Below, piece by piece: positions 11,953 to 21,301 of a DNA stretch of 64,000 bases; the first letter of the stretch is position 1; every line of letters starts with the position of its first letter. This stretch comes from Corynebacterium sp. P4-C1 (lineage in GTDB: Bacteria; Actinomycetota; Actinomycetes; Mycobacteriales; Mycobacteriaceae): positions 2,108,001-2,172,000 of the forward strand of contig NZ_CP129966.1 of NCBI RefSeq assembly GCF_030503595.1. Direction: 5' to 3'. The notes under the pieces are model-generated. The model saw only the letters and a list, made by a program, of their open reading frames with translations, made no database searches and had not been told where the DNA came from. The position numbers and the translations under genes were made by a program.

Positions 11953-12680
11953 TGGATAGCGAGCTTATCGACGCCCACTCGTTCCTCACCCATTCCCTCT
12001 CCGGCGACGGGAGAGGAACCGAGGACCCAGACGACCCGCAGACGGTTCAAGCGATGCAGATCGCGCTCCATATCCCGAAGGCCGAGCTGCCTGAGCGGTC
12101 CGACGTGCTCGCCGCGGCCGCCAAGGCCGTCGTCGCGGTGTGCCTCGATCCGCGCGCGGCGCAGCCCGGCGCGTGGCAGGATGCGCTGGCGCAGTGGTAC
12201 GGCCACCGGATCCGTAAGATTGCCCGCCGGGCGCGGGGTGCAGGCTGGGAGAAGGTGCAGGCCCTGCCCGGATGCACCGCGGTTTCCGGGACGGCGGCCG
12301 CACGCGCGTTCATTCCTTCGGCGGTCTCCGAGGTGCCCCACCCGATTGCGAAACTCCAGATCCGCGGCACAGAGCTGCCCGCAGATGCGCCCGGTGATCG
12401 TGATCCAGGTGTTCCGCTCATCGCGGTCGACGCCTCGTTGGGGATGACGGCGGGCAAGGCCGCGGCGCAGGCGGGGCACGCGTCGATGCTGCTCGCGGCG
12501 GCGATGGGACCCGAGCAGGTGCAGGCGTGGGCCGCCGACGGCTTCCCGCTCCAGGTGCGGGAAGTCCCGCGGGGAGACTTCGAGCGGCTGAGCCGCGACC
12601 CCGCGGCCGTCGCCGTGCGGGATAGCGGCTTTACCGAAGTCGCGCCCGGTTCCACCACGGTGGTGGCGCTGCCGGGATAG
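11952..12680 (+). CDS. Pth2-like peptidyl-tRNA hydrolase domain protein
   Basis: The 242-residue protein has a C-terminal segment with LGMTAGKAAAQAGHAS (about residues 160-177), which matches the Pth2 signature (M..GK.A.Q..HA). True bacterial peptidyl-tRNA hydrolase is the unrelated Pth1, so this archaeal/eukaryal-type domain in an actinomycete may have another role. The N-terminal 140 residues are less conserved. It overlaps the serB stop by one base and converges on dinG, with 21 bases between stops. Confidence 0.65.
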   Translation: MDSELIDAHSFLTHSLSGDGRGTEDPDDPQTVQAMQIALHIPKAELPERSDVLAAAAKAVVAVCLDPRAAQPGAWQDALAQWYGHRIRKIARRARGAGWEKVQALPGCTAVSGTAAARAFIPSAVSEVPHPIAKLQIRGTELPADAPGDRDPGVPLIAVDASLGMTAGKAAAQAGHASMLLAAAMGPEQVQAWAADGFPLQVREVPRGDFERLSRDPAAVAVRDSGFTEVAPGSTTVVALPG

Positions 12681-12701
12681 TACGTCTAACTACACGTCTA
12701 G

Positions 12702-14699
12702 CTACTTTTTCTGTTTCTGCTGCGGCGACGTCAGCCGGCGCAGCGCCCCGCGGACGACCTCCGGGTCGGTGGTCTCCCAGAAATCGGGGAGGGAGGCGCG
12801 GAGGAATTGCCCGTAGCGCTTCGTCACCAATCGGCTGTCCAGCACGGAGACGACGCCGCGGTCCGTGGTGCTGCGCAGCAGCCGGCCCGTGCCCTGCGCG
12901 AGCAGGAGTGCGGCGTGCGTCGCGGACACCTCCATGAACCCTGAGCGCCCCGCGGCGTCCGCGGCTTTGCTGCGCGCCTGCAGTAGGGGATCGTCGGGGC
13001 GGGGGAACGGGATGCGGTCGATGATCACCTGCGACAGCGAACTGCCCGGCACATCCACGCCCTGCCACAAGGTCAGGGTGCCGAAGAGGCAGGAATTCTC
13101 GTTGTTGGTGAATTCCTTGACCAGCGCCCCGATGGAGTCGTCGCCTTGCACGAGAATGTCGAAGGGGAGGCGTGAACGCAGCGCGTCCGCGGCTTCAACG
13201 GCGGCGCGTTTCGACGAGAACAGCCCCAGTGTCCTCCCGCCGGCGGCGGTGATGAGTTCGGCCATCTCGTTGATGGTGGCCTCGTGCAGGCCGTCGCGGC
13301 CGGGCGGGGGCAGGTGCTTGGCGGTGTAGAGGATGCCGCTTTTCCGTGGGTCGAAAGTAGTGCCGGCATCGAGGGAGTCCCACGACGAGTCGGGCAGGCC
13401 CCAGTTGGCGGCCATGGCGCGGAAATTGCCGCCTACCGCCAGGGTGGCCGATGCCAGCACGACGGTCTGCTCGGTGAAGAGCCGTTCGCGCAGCAGCGCG
13501 GAGACGGACAGGGGAGCGACAGCGACGGAGTCGCCGTAGCGTTCCGAGCGGGTCAACCAGACGACGTCGATGTGCTTCGCCGGGTCTTCCTCGTCGAAGA
13601 CCTCGAGAATGCGCACCAGTGAATCGTGCAGCTCCGTCAGGTGGTTCTTCAGGTTCTCCCGTTCTGCGAAGGTCTCCGGATCATTCGCCGCTTCGCCCTC
13701 GGGGGCGCGTGCGATGGCCTCCCGGGTCCGCCACAACGCATCGCGCACCGCCGCGAACGAACCGCGGGCGGGCTCCGAGATCGTCTCCCAGCGCCCAGGC
13801 TCCTCCAGGTCGAGGACGGCGGAGAAGTCGTCGATAAGCTCCTCCAGCTTCTGCTGCTCGGTCTTCGCCTTGAGCTTCCCGGCGCGACGCGCGGCGAGCG
13901 TGAGGGCGCGCGCGGAGAGCTCGTTGGTGGCCACGGATGTGACGCGGCCGTCGAGCTCGTGGGCCTCGTCGATGATGACCACGTCGTGCTCGGGGAGGAT
14001 ATTTGCGTCCGACATGGCGTCGATGGCGAGCAGGGCGTGGTTGGTGACCACGACATCGACGTCCTGCGTGCGGCGGCGCGCGGCCTCGGCGAAACATTCC
14101 TCGCCGTGCGGGCAGCGTGTGGCGCCGAGACACTCGTTCGCGGTGACGGAGACTTGGCGCCAGGCGGCGTCGGGCACGCCGGGCTCCAACTCGTCGCGGT
14201 CGCCCGTCTCTGTCTCGGCGGACCACTCGTGGACGCGCTTGATGTGGCGGCCGAGCCAGGAGATCTCCTCGGTGTCCATGAGGGCCTCCGGGGCGTCCTG
14301 GTCGACGGTGAGCTTGTTCAGGCAGAGGTAGTTCGAACGGCCCTTCTGGATCGCGAAGGTCGGGGTGCGCGGCAGCTTCGGCTCGAGCGCCTCCACGAGC
14401 CGGGGCAGATCACGCTCGACGAGCTGGCGCTGCAGTGCCAGCGTTGCGGTGGAGACAATCACTGTTGTGTCCGTCGCCTGCGCGTGGCGGATTGCCGGGA
14501 CCAGGTAGGCCAGGGATTTTCCGGTGCCCGTTCCGGCTTGGACGGCGAGGTGCCGCTCTGACTCCAACGAATGCGTGACCGCCTCCGCCATCGCCACCTG
14601 TCCGGGGCGGCGGGCACCGCCGAGGGCATCCACGGCGGCGTCGAGAAGCTCCCCCGTGGTCAGGGACAGCGGGCGGTCCGTGTCTTCCGCGCCCGTCAC
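12702..14699 (-). CDS. dinG: DinG-like ATP-dependent DNA helicase (XPD family)
   Basis: The 665-residue superfamily 2 helicase has Walker A AGTGTGKS (residues 55-62), the DEAH box in VIIDEAHEL, and Cys residues (YLCLNK, then CLGATRC and EECF) that fit the 4Fe-4S cluster of XPD/DinG proteins. Motif VI is QGTGRLLRS. It unwinds DNA with 5'-3' polarity and helps resolve R-loops and stalled forks. It starts with GTG and overlaps the pncB stop by 3 bases (GTGA), so it is translated downstream of pncB. M. tuberculosis has the same pair (Rv1329c-Rv1330c). Confidence 0.9.
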   Translation of the reverse strand: MTGAEDTDRPLSLTTGELLDAAVDALGGARRPGQVAMAEAVTHSLESERHLAVQAGTGTGKSLAYLVPAIRHAQATDTTVIVSTATLALQRQLVERDLPRLVEALEPKLPRTPTFAIQKGRSNYLCLNKLTVDQDAPEALMDTEEISWLGRHIKRVHEWSAETETGDRDELEPGVPDAAWRQVSVTANECLGATRCPHGEECFAEAARRRTQDVDVVVTNHALLAIDAMSDANILPEHDVVIIDEAHELDGRVTSVATNELSARALTLAARRAGKLKAKTEQQKLEELIDDFSAVLDLEEPGRWETISEPARGSFAAVRDALWRTREAIARAPEGEAANDPETFAERENLKNHLTELHDSLVRILEVFDEEDPAKHIDVVWLTRSERYGDSVAVAPLSVSALLRERLFTEQTVVLASATLAVGGNFRAMAANWGLPDSSWDSLDAGTTFDPRKSGILYTAKHLPPPGRDGLHEATINEMAELITAAGGRTLGLFSSKRAAVEAADALRSRLPFDILVQGDDSIGALVKEFTNNENSCLFGTLTLWQGVDVPGSSLSQVIIDRIPFPRPDDPLLQARSKAADAAGRSGFMEVSATHAALLLAQGTGRLLRSTTDRGVVSVLDSRLVTKRYGQFLRASLPDFWETTDPEVVRGALRRLTSPQQKQKK

Positions 14700-16042
14700 T
14701 CTTCGGGGAAACCGATGAGGCGGGTGCGCACGGCCGGTTCATCGCGTGACAGCGACAGTCCCTCCCACGGCAAGGTCTCGCGTTGCTTGGCCAGGTGCTC
14801 GCGGGAGGCTTCCAGGTCGTCGAGGCCGTCGACGATCTCGCCGTCGCGAATGAGCGGAATGACCAGCTCGCGGTAATCCAGCGACGTCGGATTCTCCGGC
14901 GGGTTGGCCCGCGGGTAAACAATCTCGTCCACCGCGACACCGGTGCTGCGGTAGGTGCGCACCGCGCTCTTCGCGCCACCCTTCATCCGCTTGCCGGAGG
15001 AACGCTTGGCCACGGGAACGCCGTCGACCTCGACGAGCTTGTACACCAAGCCCGCCGTCGGGGCGCCCGAACCGGTGACCACAGAGGTGCCCACGCCGAA
15101 GCCGTCGACAGGGTCGCCGCGCAGCCCTGCGATGGCGAATTCATCGAGGTCGCTGGAGACGATGATCTTCGTGTTGTAGGCACCCAAACTGTCCAGCTGG
15201 GCGCGCACGCGCCGGGACATGATGCCCAGATCGCCCGAATCCAGACGCACGCCGCCGAGCTCCGGACCCGCGACCTCAACGGCGTTGGCCACGCCCTGGG
15301 TGATGTCGTAGGTGTCCACCAGCAAAGTGGTGCCCACCCCCAGCGAGTCGATCTGCGCCTTGAACGCTGCCTTCTCGTTCGGCGTGCCGTCCGGGTTGGT
15401 GTGCAGCAGAGTCCACGCGTGAGCCGCAGTGCCCGCCGCCGGAATGCCGTAGCGCAGGCTGGCCTCCATGTTGGAGGTGGAGTCGAAGCCCGCGATGTAC
15501 GCGGCGCGCGCAGACGTCACAGCCGACTGCTCGTTGGTGCGGCGCGACCCCATCTCCATGATCGGGCGGCCGTCAGCGGCAGTCACCATGCGGGACGCCG
15601 CCGTGGCGATCGCCGAGTCCGAATTCAGGATGGACAGGATCACCGTCTCGAGAATGCAGCACTCCGCGAATGTTCCGCGCACCGTCAAGATCGGGGAGTA
15701 GGGGAAGTAGAGCTCGCCTTCCCGGTAGCCGTCGATCTGCCCGCTGAAGCGGTAATTGCGCAGGAAATCCTTCGTCTCCTCGCTGAGGAAGTCCGCCGTG
15801 GCGATCTGCTCCTCCGTGAAGCGGAATTTGCGCACGGCCTCAATCAGCCGGCCGGTCCCGGCGACGACACCGTAACGGCGTTCGTTCGGCAGCTTTCGGC
15901 CGAAGACCTCGAAGACGCAGTCGCGGGAATACGTGCCGTCCTTCATCGACGCGTCGAGCATTGTCAGCTCGTACATGTCAGTCAAGAACGCGGTGGAAGA
16001 CTGAAGGTCATTGGACTTGGTGTCCGACTCGGGCGTAGTCAT
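14696..16042 (-). CDS. pncB: Nicotinate phosphoribosyltransferase
   Basis: The 448-residue enzyme joins nicotinate to PRPP in the Preiss-Handler NAD salvage route. Recognisable are the N-terminal TDMYELTMLDA, the EMGSRRTN segment and the phosphate-binding VRLDSGDLG. The ATG at 16042 is chosen because homology starts with MTTPESD; the upstream in-frame stretch reaches into the clpS promoter. It is divergent from clpS. PncA, which makes nicotinate, is encoded at 25.3-25.9 kb. Confidence 0.94.
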   Translation of the reverse strand: MTTPESDTKSNDLQSSTAFLTDMYELTMLDASMKDGTYSRDCVFEVFGRKLPNERRYGVVAGTGRLIEAVRKFRFTEEQIATADFLSEETKDFLRNYRFSGQIDGYREGELYFPYSPILTVRGTFAECCILETVILSILNSDSAIATAASRMVTAADGRPIMEMGSRRTNEQSAVTSARAAYIAGFDSTSNMEASLRYGIPAAGTAAHAWTLLHTNPDGTPNEKAAFKAQIDSLGVGTTLLVDTYDITQGVANAVEVAGPELGGVRLDSGDLGIMSRRVRAQLDSLGAYNTKIIVSSDLDEFAIAGLRGDPVDGFGVGTSVVTGSGAPTAGLVYKLVEVDGVPVAKRSSGKRMKGGAKSAVRTYRSTGVAVDEIVYPRANPPENPTSLDYRELVIPLIRDGEIVDGLDDLEASREHLAKQRETLPWEGLSLSRDEPAVRTRLIGFPEE

Positions 16043-16149
16043 AGGGACAACATTAGTCGGTGCAGGGATCAGGTTCCCGCACAAGAACGACGCGGTGGTG
16101 CGGGAGGCGCCCGCTCGCCGGGGCGCGGAAGTCTAGTACCCTTGGGCCT

Positions 16150-16476
16150 ATGACTGGTGTCACACACGAGATTCGGATGGGCTCCCCGATGGCTACGCCC
16201 GAGCTCGACGAGGAAATCGACGTCAATGTCGATGTCGCCGAGAACCTGCCCTGGATGTGCATTGTGTGGGATGACCCGGTGAACCTGCAGAGCTACGTCA
16301 CCTACGTCTTCCAGACCGTGCTGGGCTACGGGCGTAAACGCGCGCAGGAGCTCATGATGCAGGTCCACACCGAGGGCAAGGCCGTCGTCTCCTCCGGCGA
16401 GAAGGACAAGGTTGAAGGCGACGTGAAGAAGCTGCACACCGCTGGCCTGTGGGCCACGATGCAGCAGGCCGGCTAG
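16150..16476 (+). CDS. clpS: ATP-dependent Clp protease adaptor ClpS
   Basis: The 108-residue protein carries the ClpS core [19 protein letters not shown] and the HTEGKAVV segment. ClpS hands N-degron substrates to ClpC/ClpP. About 35 residues of acidic N-terminal extension precede the core. The ATG at 16150 is chosen; a second possible start at the ATG before ATPELDEE would shorten it by 13 residues. A 38-base gap leads to aosR, as in M. tuberculosis Rv1331-Rv1332. Confidence 0.93.
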   Translation: MTGVTHEIRMGSPMATPELDEEIDVNVDVAENLPWMCIVWDDPVNLQSYVTYVFQTVLGYGRKRAQELMMQVHTEGKAVVSSGEKDKVEGDVKKLHTAGLWATMQQAG

Positions 16477-16514
16477 AAGTTCTTAAGTTCCTACAGCGAA
16501 GAAGAGGCGAGTAG

Positions 16515-17054
16515 ATGCAGCCGTGGCGGCGGAAGAAGGGGCTCATGCGGGTCCCGCGATTCAGCACAGTGTTCGACCCGATGGAGCGCGAAGTCATCGG
16601 TGACCTCACCGCCACTGTGTCCGAGGCTCTGATCAAGCGCGCCCAGTCAGCCCCGAAGGACGAGCTCGCCGCGATGATGGACATGCCGTCGGGCCACACC
16701 GACGCACCGCAAGATCCCTCCTTGGCTCGCCTCCTGCCCGATTTTGAGCGCGAAGGCGACGAGGAGTTCGACGGCGACAACTCGCTGCTGCGCAGCCTGC
16801 ACGAGAACGACATCATCAAGGCTAAGTTGACGAACCTGCAGGTCATTAACGAGGCTCTCGGCCCGACCGGCGGTGTCGCAGTCACCATCGATGAAGAGGA
16901 CGCTCCCCGCGTCGTCGCCGCCCTCAACGACATGCGCCTCTACGTTGCGTCAGCTGAAACAAACAGCGAGGCTGCGGAGCAGGACCGTGACAACCTCGTC
17001 GAGTGGCTGGCATTTTGCCAGGATTCGCTGCTGCAGGCCATGACGGGGGAGTAG
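16515..17054 (+). CDS. aosR: DUF2017 protein, AosR-like oxidative-stress regulator
   Basis: The 179-residue protein matches DUF2017 by order and composition (MQPWRRKKGL... DPMEREVIGDL... LLPDFERE... ALNDMRLYVA). Its place between clpS and the P1 peptidase is that of Rv1332 (AosR), which is reported to sense oxidants through a CXXXC pair and act with SigH. This copy has only one cysteine (WLAFCQDS), so that redox switch is missing. The gene name rests on family and position. Confidence 0.75.
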   Translation: MQPWRRKKGLMRVPRFSTVFDPMEREVIGDLTATVSEALIKRAQSAPKDELAAMMDMPSGHTDAPQDPSLARLLPDFEREGDEEFDGDNSLLRSLHENDIIKAKLTNLQVINEALGPTGGVAVTIDEEDAPRVVAALNDMRLYVASAETNSEAAEQDRDNLVEWLAFCQDSLLQAMTGE

Positions 17055-17056
17055 CT

Positions 17057-18106
17057 GTGGCAGACAGTGCAGCGCCGCGTCCGGTACCGGCGGTCTTCGA
17101 CATTCCCGGTCTGCGTGTGGGCCACGTCTCGCTGGGTGACACGGGTGTCACGGCGCTGGTGTCCACTGATCCTGCCGGCATGGTTGGCGCGGTTGATGTG
17201 CGCGGCGGCGGTCCCGGAACCAGGGAGACCGATCTCCTGGACCCGCACAACACAGTCCAACGCGTCAACGCAGTGGTGCTATCCGGCGGCTCCGCTTTCG
17301 GCTTGGCTGCGGCGGACGGAGCCATGCGCGAGCTCGAGTCGCGGGGCCTGGGTTTCGCAGTCTTCGGCGACGATGTTCCTGGTCCGCGCGTGCCCATCGT
17401 TCCCGCCGCGGTCATTTTCGACCTGATCATCGGCGACCCGGATCACCGGCCGAGTGCCGGCGACGGTGCCGCCGCGGTCGCGGTCGCGCTGGATGGCGAC
17501 AGCTCCCAAGCAGAGACAGGCAGCGTCGGGGCCGGCTGTGGCGCGACAGCGGGCGTGCTGCGTGGGGGAGTGGGCACCGCGCAAATGGCGGTGGCCGGGC
17601 AAGGCAGCTCCGAGTCGACGCATGGGACGGGGGCGGAGTACACCGTCGCCGCGCTCGTGGTGGCGAACCCCATCGGCAGCGTCATCGACCCCGGGACGGG
17701 CCGTTTCTTCGGCGACCCGTCGCGCCCGCCGGTGGATCTGCAGGAATTCGCTTCCCTCGAACGCCCGAAGCCGAAGCTCAACACGACGATCGGCGTGATC
17801 GCCACCGACTGCCCGCTGCCGCAAGCGCAGCTCGAGCGGCTCGCCATGACCGGCCATGACGGTATCGCGCGCGCCGTGCACCCAGCGCATTCGCCGTTGG
17901 ACGGCGACACCCTCTTCGCCGTCTCCACCGCGGCCGCGGACGAGTACGGTGCCGCCAGTCCCGCCGATGGGGATCCGGATCTCTACTACGCGCTGTGCGA
18001 CGCCGCCGCGCGCTGCGTCGAAGCCGCAGTCGTGGAGGCCGTTGCCGCGGCTTCCCCCGGTCATGGGGTGGCGGCGTGGAGCGACATCGCCGCAGCAGCG
18101 CATTAA
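17057..18106 (+). CDS. P1 (S58/NylC-like) N-terminal nucleophile peptidase
   Basis: The 349-residue protein is of the DmpA/NylC family, which cleaves itself to free a nucleophile. The site here is LN-TTIGVIATD: predicted cut between Asn242 and Thr243, giving alpha and beta chains as in NylC. Other family segments are GPGTRETDL, NAVVLSGGSAFGL and GAGCGATAG. The GTG at 17057 follows GGGGGA and begins two bases after the aosR stop. Family members hydrolyse N-terminal or beta-amino amide bonds; the natural substrate is unknown. It is equivalent in position to Rv1333. Confidence 0.85.
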   Translation: MADSAAPRPVPAVFDIPGLRVGHVSLGDTGVTALVSTDPAGMVGAVDVRGGGPGTRETDLLDPHNTVQRVNAVVLSGGSAFGLAAADGAMRELESRGLGFAVFGDDVPGPRVPIVPAAVIFDLIIGDPDHRPSAGDGAAAVAVALDGDSSQAETGSVGAGCGATAGVLRGGVGTAQMAVAGQGSSESTHGTGAEYTVAALVVANPIGSVIDPGTGRFFGDPSRPPVDLQEFASLERPKPKLNTTIGVIATDCPLPQAQLERLAMTGHDGIARAVHPAHSPLDGDTLFAVSTAAADEYGAASPADGDPDLYYALCDAAARCVEAAVVEAVAAASPGHGVAAWSDIAAAAH

Positions 18107-18119
18107 GCTGAAGCGCACC

Positions 18120-18884
18120 ATGAGCCACAATCCTTATTCCCCGAATCCGTACGCCAGCCCGAACCCCGGTGCGGGTGCCTACGGCCAGCCCGGCCCGGCG
18201 CTTAGGCCGAGGTCCGGTCCGCCGGCTTCACGACGGCTGCAGATGAAACTCGGCCTTACCTACGCCATCGGCTATGTGGTGGTTATCTGGGCCGTGCACC
18301 TGATCAGTCTCATCCTTTTCGGCGGCAACCTCGTCTACTACGGCATCCACCCGTTGGAGCCTTCGTCGCTGCCGTACATCTTTACGTCGCCGATCCTGCA
18401 CGAGAATTTCGAGCACTTGATCTCCAACACCGTGCCGGGCGCAGTCTTCGCGTTCCTGATCGGCTGTTCCGGGCACAGGGTGTTCTGGGAGGTCACCGCG
18501 TTCGTGGTGTGCATCGGTGGGCTGGGCACGTGGTTGCTCGGTGGGCCGGGAACGAACCACGTGGGCGCGTCGATGCTGGTGTACGGCTGGTTGGCGTACC
18601 TGCTCGTCCGCGGCATCTTCAACCGCTCCGCCGCGCAGATCGCGATCGGTGTGGTGCTGGGCGTGATCTACTCCGGTCTGGTCTGGGGAGTGCTTCCCCT
18701 GGACGAAGGCATCAGTTGGCAGGCGCACCTCTTCGGCGCGATCGGCGGCGTTGCGGCCGGCACCGTGATTACTTCCGACGATCCGCCGGCGCTCCGCGCG
18801 CGCAAGCAGGCGAAGCGCGCGCAGAAAACTCAAGCCGCCCAAGCGCCGCAGGCCGGCCCCGGGACGCGGGGCTTCCCGCATTGA
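18120..18884 (+). CDS. Rhomboid family intramembrane serine protease
   Basis: The 254-residue protein has a Pro/Asn/Gly-rich cytosolic N-terminus (about 38 residues) and six predicted helices. It has the rhomboid HENFEHLISN motif in an early helix, a GASM catalytic serine loop (usual form GASG) and a histidine in WQAHLFGAIGG. The C-terminal tail is basic then Ala/Gln-rich. It starts 13 bases after the P1 peptidase. It corresponds to Rv1337; the intervening mec-cysO-cysM genes of mycobacteria are absent. Confidence 0.85.
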   Translation: MSHNPYSPNPYASPNPGAGAYGQPGPALRPRSGPPASRRLQMKLGLTYAIGYVVVIWAVHLISLILFGGNLVYYGIHPLEPSSLPYIFTSPILHENFEHLISNTVPGAVFAFLIGCSGHRVFWEVTAFVVCIGGLGTWLLGGPGTNHVGASMLVYGWLAYLLVRGIFNRSAAQIAIGVVLGVIYSGLVWGVLPLDEGISWQAHLFGAIGGVAAGTVITSDDPPALRARKQAKRAQKTQAAQAPQAGPGTRGFPH

Positions 18885-19055
18885 CCCCGGGAGCGTTCAT
18901 ATAGCGCCGGCTTTATCACTTGACGGGAAACCTAAGCCGTTCCTTAATTGCAGCCATGCAAACCGAATGGGCGTAGTTGACCCTGACCAGGTATTTCTAA
19001 ATTCCTTCACGTGTAGTGTTAGTGAATTCTTAAACCTTAGATTAAGATAAGTTCC

Positions 19056-19562
19056 ATGGAAAACATGGACTCCCTCTCCGTCCACGAAGCGGACGCCTGG
19101 GCGCGCATGTGGGCGTGCCACATGCAGCTGCCGAGCAACCTCGACGCCCGCCTGAAGCGGGACGCCAACGTCACGTACTTCGAGTTTCAGGCGATGCTGA
19201 AGATCAGCGAGAACCCGAATGCCTCCCGCCGGATGACGGACCTGTCCGAGGCGACGTCGATGTCGCTGTCGCACCTGTCCCGGGTGATCACGCGTCTGGA
19301 GAAGAAAGGCTTCGTTGCCCGTATCCCGGACCCGAACGACGGCCGTGCCACTTTCGCGGCACTCACCCCGGCGGGGCAGCGCGCCGTGTCCGCGGGCCGT
19401 CCGGGCTACATCTCCGAGCTCCGGCGGATCTTCTTCGACAACCTCACTGACAGTGAGCTGGAGGTCTTTTCGGCCGCGTTGGCGCGCATCAATTCTGCGC
19501 TGTCGGGTGAGCCTGCCGCGCCGCGCGAAACCGCCGGTCTGACGTCGACGGGCGCCGCCTAA
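19056..19562 (+). CDS. MarR family transcriptional regulator
   Basis: The 168-residue protein carries a winged helix-turn-helix: recognition region MTDLSEATSMSLSHLSRVITRLEKKGFV and wing IPDPNDGRATFAALTPAG. MarR proteins usually repress a neighbouring gene until a phenolic or oxidant ligand binds. No efflux or detoxification gene is adjacent: murI follows in the same direction. The 171 bases upstream are AT-richer with TTAAACCTTAGATTAAG (around 19029-19045), which could hold an autoregulatory site. It is an insertion relative to the mycobacterial order. Confidence 0.85.
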   Translation: MENMDSLSVHEADAWARMWACHMQLPSNLDARLKRDANVTYFEFQAMLKISENPNASRRMTDLSEATSMSLSHLSRVITRLEKKGFVARIPDPNDGRATFAALTPAGQRAVSAGRPGYISELRRIFFDNLTDSELEVFSAALARINSALSGEPAAPRETAGLTSTGAA

Positions 19563-19601
19563 GCCGGGGCGTGGCCGGCCCGCCCGGTAGAATCCGTCAC
19601 C

Positions 19602-20417
19602 GTGGTTGAGTTCAGCAGCGAGTACAACAACGCGCCTATCGGCATCTTCGATTCGGGCTTCGGCGGCCTCACGGTGGCGCGTGCGGTGATGGACCAGCTG
19701 GGCAACGAGTCCATTCTGTATATCGGCGATAGCGCCAACGGCCCGTACGGCCCGAAGCCGATCACCCAAGTCCGCGAGCATGCCACAGCGATCGCGGATG
19801 AACTGGTTGAGCGCGGCTGCAAGATGATCGTCATCGCCTGCAACACCGCCTCGGCCGCATTCCTGCACGACGCACGCGAACGCTATGATGTCCCGGTTAT
19901 CGAGGTGATCCAGCCGGCTGTGCGCCGCGCGATCGCGACGACCCGCAACGGCCGCGTCGGTGTGATCGGCACCCAGGCCACAATCCGCTCGCACGCGTAC
20001 CAGGACCTGTTCTCCATCGCGCCGGGCATCGAGGTCACGGCGGCGGCCTGCCCGGCGTTCGTCGAGTTCGTCGAAAGGGGAATTACCTCGGGGCGCCAGA
20101 TCCTCGGGGTGGCGCAGGGCTATCTGGAGCCGCTGCAGGCTGCGGGCGTCGATACGCTCGTGCTCGGCTGTACCCACTACCCGCTGTTGTCCGGCGTGAT
20201 CCAGCTGGCGATAGGCGATGACGTCACGCTCGTGTCGTCCGCGGAGGAGACCGCGAAGGATGTGCTGCGCGTGCTCACGGAAAATGACATGTTCGCCGAC
20301 CCGGACCATACGCCGACGCGCACATTCGAGACCACCGGCGACCCGGAGACATTCGAGCGTCTCGCCGCGCGTTTCTTGGGGCCCCAGGTGTCCGCCGTCG
20401 CGCACGAGACGGATTGA
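19602..20417 (+). CDS. murI: Glutamate racemase
   Basis: The 271-residue enzyme makes D-glutamate for peptidoglycan. The two catalytic cysteines are in ACNTASA (Cys80) and GCTHYP (Cys190), and the N-terminal [10 protein letters not shown] substrate loop is intact. It begins with GTG 39 bases after the MarR gene. The order murI then a metallo-beta-lactamase protein then rph is the actinobacterial norm (Rv1338-Rv1340). Confidence 0.95.
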   Translation: MVEFSSEYNNAPIGIFDSGFGGLTVARAVMDQLGNESILYIGDSANGPYGPKPITQVREHATAIADELVERGCKMIVIACNTASAAFLHDARERYDVPVIEVIQPAVRRAIATTRNGRVGVIGTQATIRSHAYQDLFSIAPGIEVTAAACPAFVEFVERGITSGRQILGVAQGYLEPLQAAGVDTLVLGCTHYPLLSGVIQLAIGDDVTLVSSAEETAKDVLRVLTENDMFADPDHTPTRTFETTGDPETFERLAARFLGPQVSAVAHETD

Positions 20418-20501
20418 GTGGCGCACGGCACCCGCACGACACGCCATAGAAATCCTCACTTTTGCTTAGATTTTCACCATGGTTCGTGGCACAGTAAGGC
20501 C

Positions 20502-21275
20502 ATGAAACTGACAGTTCTCGGCTGCACGGGGTCCCTGTCGGCCCCCGGCAATCCCGGCACGTCCTATCTGGTCAACGCCGAAGAAGGGCAGCCCGGCATT
20601 CTGATGGACTTCGGCCCGGGCGCCTTGGCCGCTCTGCAGGAGGTTGCGGACCCGTCAGATGCGCATCTGGTGTTCAGTCACCTGCACGCCGACCACTGTT
20701 CTGACACGGCGTCGTTGATCATCTGGCGCCGTTTCCACCCGACGCAGCCGGCGCGCCGCCGCCACATTCTGGCCGGTCCCTCTTATGCGCCGGAGCACCT
20801 CGGCCGCTTGGGCTCGGACGGCCCGGACGATATCGACGATATTTCGGACACGTTCGACGTCCGCGCGTGGAACGACCAGCCGATGGAGATCGGTCCGGTG
20901 ACGGTCACCTCCTTCCCGGTCGTGCACCCGGCGGTCGAGTCGAAAGCGCTGCGCATCGAGCACACAGCATCGGGCAAGGTCATCGCTTTCTCCGGCGATT
21001 CCGCGTACACGCCCACGCTTATCGACGCCGCGCGTAACGCCGACCTCTTCCTCTGCGAGGCGGCGTGGGGCCCGGACGCCCGTGAAGACACCCCGGAGGG
21101 AATGCACATGTCGGGCCGGGATGCGGGCCGCATCGCCCGTGAGGCCGGGGTGAAGAAGCTGGTGCTGGTTCATATTCAGCCGTGGACCGACAAGGAAGCC
21201 ACCCGCCGCGCCGCCGCGGAGGAATTCGACGGCGAGATCATCGTCGGCAACGCGAAGGACGTCTACGAGGTCTAG
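20502..21275 (+). CDS. Metallo-beta-lactamase fold protein, Rv1339-like cyclic-nucleotide phosphodiesterase
   Basis: The 257-residue protein has the di-metal motif SHLHADHC (HxHxDH) near residues 62-69, a second-shell VVHP histidine, FSGDSA and a C-terminal VLVHIQPW. Its closest named relative by position and motif is Rv1339, reported to be an atypical class II cAMP phosphodiesterase. An RNase Z-like role has also been suggested for such proteins. The ATG at 20502 matches the conserved [11 protein letters not shown] start. Confidence 0.85.
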   Translation: MKLTVLGCTGSLSAPGNPGTSYLVNAEEGQPGILMDFGPGALAALQEVADPSDAHLVFSHLHADHCSDTASLIIWRRFHPTQPARRRHILAGPSYAPEHLGRLGSDGPDDIDDISDTFDVRAWNDQPMEIGPVTVTSFPVVHPAVESKALRIEHTASGKVIAFSGDSAYTPTLIDAARNADLFLCEAAWGPDAREDTPEGMHMSGRDAGRIAREAGVKKLVLVHIQPWTDKEATRRAAAEEFDGEIIVGNAKDVYEV

Positions 21276-21301
21276 GGGCCGGGGTCTGTAGGCTCGGTCC
21301 C

